Shown piece after piece: positions 60,513 through 64,000 of a stretch of 64,000 bases of DNA (positions within the stretch are counted from its first letter, which is position 1; every line of letters begins with the position of its first letter). The DNA lies in contig CM029131.1 in assembly GCA_016859345.1 (NCBI GenBank), positions 10,510,533-10,574,532 of the forward strand, read 5' to 3'. A model generated the notes under the pieces. That model did not search any database and was not told where the DNA came from. It saw nothing but the letters and a program-made list of their open reading frames with translations. The translations under genes were made by a program, and so were the position numbers. This stretch comes from Istiophorus platypterus. Its lineage: Eukaryota > Chordata > Actinopteri > Istiophoriformes > Istiophoridae.

Positions 60513-63500
60513 ATTGTGCTCGGATTTGCAGCTCCAACATGACATAATAGAGTGTTTTGGCAGTCACAGCTGGAAGTTTCCTCTTCATGCCTGCAGCCTG
60601 TATTTAGAAATCGCCTTTTCTTTCTTGAATATTTTATATATACATATATACATATGTATCTATATATATCTCGTTTAGCATTTTACTTTATAAAGACTCC
60701 GCTCTTGGATGAAGCCGAGGTGTGGCTGTAGTTCCAGAAACGTGCGGTAAATTGGCCGTGTTCGTCCAAAAGTTTTATTTTAGCCGCGGATCTGCATGAA
60801 TGTGGCCTCCGCGTTTCTATTGATAGATCGGTCCCATTGGCCTGCTCCTTCTGCCAAGGGAAATGAAGGCCTTTCTGCCTTGTTAGAAACCGTTCTGATC
60901 CAGGCTGTTTTTCTAATTTAATGATACATGGTTTTTCACAGAACACTTGCGGGGCCAGCTTGACTTATGTCGGCTTAGCGATGGAGTTGATGGGAAGGCA
61001 GCTGGATACGGAGATGCCGTGCGTTAGTCGAAGTCTTTCTCAATCCACAGTAACGCTCATGCTCCTCTGAACAACCCAATAAGAAAAAGATTCACATGTC
61101 ATATTAAAAAGAAAAACAACCTATCTCCCGGGGTGTATTGTATAGCCTGATCCAGTGAAATGTGTTTTTTCCTGATAAAAAAAACAACTAGAGTCTCAAG
61201 TAATAATCAAAAAAAAAAAAAAAAAAAGTAACCCGAGATGAAAACATCGCTGCCTTGACAACAGCTATGAAAAATGGCCCTAAAAAAACATTATCCTGCT
61301 CCTTTTTTAATGCTTTTCCCAGCGCAGATCAGGCGCGAATTCAACCGAGAGCCGATACAAACAGGAAAGTGAGACTTGCATTCCCGACCGGCCTTTATCT
61401 CCCCACGTCCTCGCCGCTGATTCGGCGCATGCCTTCCGAAACCAGGAGACACGGAATGCGTTTTATCTGCTCGTGCGCTCTCGAGCCCAGCTATTTCCTG
61501 CCGTGGGGCTTGGGCTGGGGGGGGCGGGGGGCGGTGGCATCCCCGACAATGGACATCTGAGACAGTTGAGAGATCTGAACCACGGACGGCTCGGGGCTGG
61601 AGGTCGAGGGCGCTCTGATCTGGGCCCGGGTCTGAGCTCGGCCTGGTCTCGTTGCTGTCAGACACGTGACTGTGTCTGCATGTGCCGCCGTTTTCCTGTG
61701 TGTGCAGTATTCTGTGTATTTGCATATATATGTGTGTGTGTGTGTGTGTGCGCGTGCGCGCGTTTCTGCTTGCTCAAATCCAAAGTGACACACAGTCAGT
61801 CGCATTCGAGGCGATGTCACTCTGCGGCAGAGCCGATGATGCGCTGACGCCGCCGCTCGGCGAGCTCACCTGCGCCGGGGCTCGGTCTGTCCGTCGGGCC
61901 GGCGCTTTGGCTGCGTCATCACTTCCTGCGGCATTAATAATGAACCCCTGTGCTTCTGATCGCCCTCTGTCCCCTTTAGTTTGCCTGACAGTTCCCAGCT
62001 GTCTGCACGTCCTACTTCAGCCCGTCTGCTCGCGCTGAGACCGACAGTTGATCAATTGATTCTGACACCTGATTAAGTGTGGATCGATTTACTGCTTTTC
62101 TATGTTTTTATGTCTTCGTCAGAAAATCCCTTGAGTTCTAGGCATGAAAAATCGATTTGGTCACCGTCCACATTCCAGGGCCCCCTTTTTTTAAATAACC
62201 ATCATTTTCCGGATGAAACACTTTACCTTTTTTAACACCGTCTGTTGCCTCGCGGTGCAGCAGGCTTTTCGTTTTCCCAGCGCGTCGCCTCTCTGCCAAT
62301 AAAGAGCGCCGCCGTCGCAGTCCTCGGGTCTTCCTCCTTCATTTAACTTTGTCTCCCGACGGAGTCGTAGCCATAGTGACTCATCCCAGTGTCATGGAAA
62401 CGAAGCCTCGATGCAGCGAGTAACAACCAAAGTAACCTGAACCTTGCGGCTGATGCAGCAGCCCCAACTGTGGAGTAAAATATGGACTAGATTAAACTGC
62501 AAGGTCGACTTGGATCAAATTTACTGCATAACTTGTGATTGTTTTTGGTTTTTTGTCATGTTTAAGGAATTGATTTGATTTTGAGTGTTTCTATGTGACG
62601 AGCAAAAAGTCCCCAGAAGCATCTGGCTCCAGATGATAATCCTAAGAAACACACCCTCGCTGGGCACGAACCAGATCGATTTTTCGTGTTTTATTATGGG
62701 ATGCGATGGCAAATCTCACTTGACGGAGGCCGCATAAGTCATCGGAAAGACCTGGCCTGAGCTGCTGTCGGCTCCGGGCATGTAAGCGCTGAGTAAGTTA
62801 ATGAAGAACGACCCCCCCCCCCCCAGCCCCCACCCCCATCACCACCCAAGTCCCTCAAGTGCAGGAAGTCGTTAACGCGTCACCACAGCGAGCCCCGTGG
62901 AAGCACATTATACCTGGGATGCTGCTCTTCCCCGGCTCCTTCTTTGGTTAATGGATTCTGGCATGTGATTCCCAGGCAGCAACCCACCCCCCACCCCCTG
63001 ACTGACCTCCCCCTCATCTGCCTCCTTCTGAGGCCTTAAGGGGCCATCACATATAGAGCATAAATTGCTTTCCCCCACCCCTCCCCTCGCTCTAACCACA
63101 ATATTGCTGTATCACTTTCACTAGTAGCCTTCACTCGGAGCGCCCCAAGGTGAAAGCGAAGCCGAGACGCTTCCCGTCGATGGCGGAAAAGACGCGGATT
63201 GATTTGCACATCATCGCTTCCGTTTGTTATTAAAATGCAGTTTAAAAACCAGCCGGACTGAACAGTCATGTTGGTGTCCTCGATATTACCTCTCATACTG
63301 GCCTCTTGGGCGCCTGCATTGTTGTGGGTCATTTTTAACGGACCGTTACTATATTATTGTTTTTGTTTGTTTGTTTTAGCCGCTCAAGAACTAACTGCGT
63401 TCACATTTTCCACTGCCTGCTGCACAGTTTTATAGTCTTAGAAGGAAAATTCGAAGCCACGCCGAGCAGCCATTGTTTTCCGTTAGTTTCGATGTGAAAA

Positions 63501-64000
63501 AGTACACAAAAGTACACTTTTGACACTTTGTTTTTTTGCTGCCTATTTGTGTAAACAGCCTCAAGCCTCTGGGTGCATAGCTGAGAGCCGATGTTGCTAG
63601 GAGACAATCTGTCAACTCCCATGGTGATGCATTGACTGGAGCATGTCATAGCTCAACATGGCCTTCCAGCGTTCAGACGTTTTTGTCCCTATCTTCAAAA
63701 GTCACATAGTGTTTGTCACCGATTTAAGACATTTGGAAATAACTATTGTGCTGGTCTGATCTGATATTTATTATGAGTAGCCTACTTCATTCTTACTTTT
63801 TTCCTACATAAAACAGAGCCCACTGATCCTATGATCCAACCAAGCAAATATTATTACAGACTTAAATAAATAAATAAATAAATAAAAAGATACACCCATA
63901 ACTCTGACTCAGAAAACCACTTGTACGATCCTTTGGGTTTGTTTTTGGTAGCAGCTTCGAAATTTGTTTTCAATAAGAAAACAGATGTCGAGACATCGCA
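60511..64000. other. Intergenic to window end, no gene seen
   Basis: Holds a TA-rich stretch (60633-60670), an A run (61208-61227), a GT/GC repeat (61728-61761), a CpG-rich patch (61810-61960) and an AAAT repeat (63861-63888). Unique stretches 60700-60980, 61300-61500 and 62700-63300 look non-repetitive. No exon was recognised. Confidence 0.35.
63861..63888. repeat. (TAAA)n microsatellite
   Basis: About six TAAA units. Confidence 0.9.

Noticed and set aside
1..64000. tRNA, rRNA or known microRNA genes
   Set aside because: No tRNA box A/B pair, rRNA signature or familiar miRNA seed-hairpin was noticed. Short B-box-like words such as GGTTCGAAC near 48172 lack a cloverleaf partner.

Overview
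The window looks like nuclear DNA of a ray-finned (teleost) fish. Three protein-coding genes with vertebrate exon-intron structure lie in a row on the + strand between about 28.6 and 49.1 kb. The rest is non-coding DNA with many CA/GT microsatellites, minisatellites, homopolymer runs and old interspersed repeats whose wording I recognise from other teleost genomes. Introns are short and every splice junction I placed is GT-AG. There are no bacterial-type operons, CRISPR arrays, tRNAs or rRNAs.

Layout. 1-28.5 kb: gene-free DNA upstream of lancl1, with simple repeats, about five interspersed repeats and several unique stretches that read like enhancer-type sequence. 28.56-35.19 kb: lancl1 (LanC-like glutathione-binding zinc protein), CpG-rich promoter, nine coding exons, 406 codons. 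38.2-42.35 kb: a fast skeletal myosin alkali light chain of MLC3 type (mylz3/myl1), with TATA box and perfect MEF2 consensus upstream, six coding exons, 150 codons. 43.8-49.1 kb: acadl (mitochondrial long-chain acyl-CoA dehydrogenase), CpG-rich promoter, eleven coding exons, 437 codons; its short transit-peptide exon was found by reading-frame phase. 49.1-64 kb: gene-free DNA dominated by a 2.3-kb GT-based minisatellite (52.06-54.4 kb), with a polypyrimidine array and scattered CpG-rich unique patches.

The order lancl1 - alkali myosin light chain - acadl, all on one strand, is the order of LANCL1, MYL1 and ACADL in mammals (human 2q34), so this is an ancient linkage block. CPS1, next to LANCL1 in human, is not seen here. 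The three genes do not form one pathway: one is a widely expressed thiol/dehydroamino-acid enzyme, one a muscle contractile protein, one a fatty-acid oxidation enzyme. Their promoters differ accordingly (CpG-rich, TATA+MEF2, CpG-rich).

I found no convincing new biological system. The most unusual items are the GT minisatellite array, a perfect CA/TG inverted repeat, a short TIR-bounded (MITE-like) element, recurring teleost repeat families, a myosin first exon that codes only the start methionine, and unique patches that may be conserved regulatory elements. The last need cross-species alignment.
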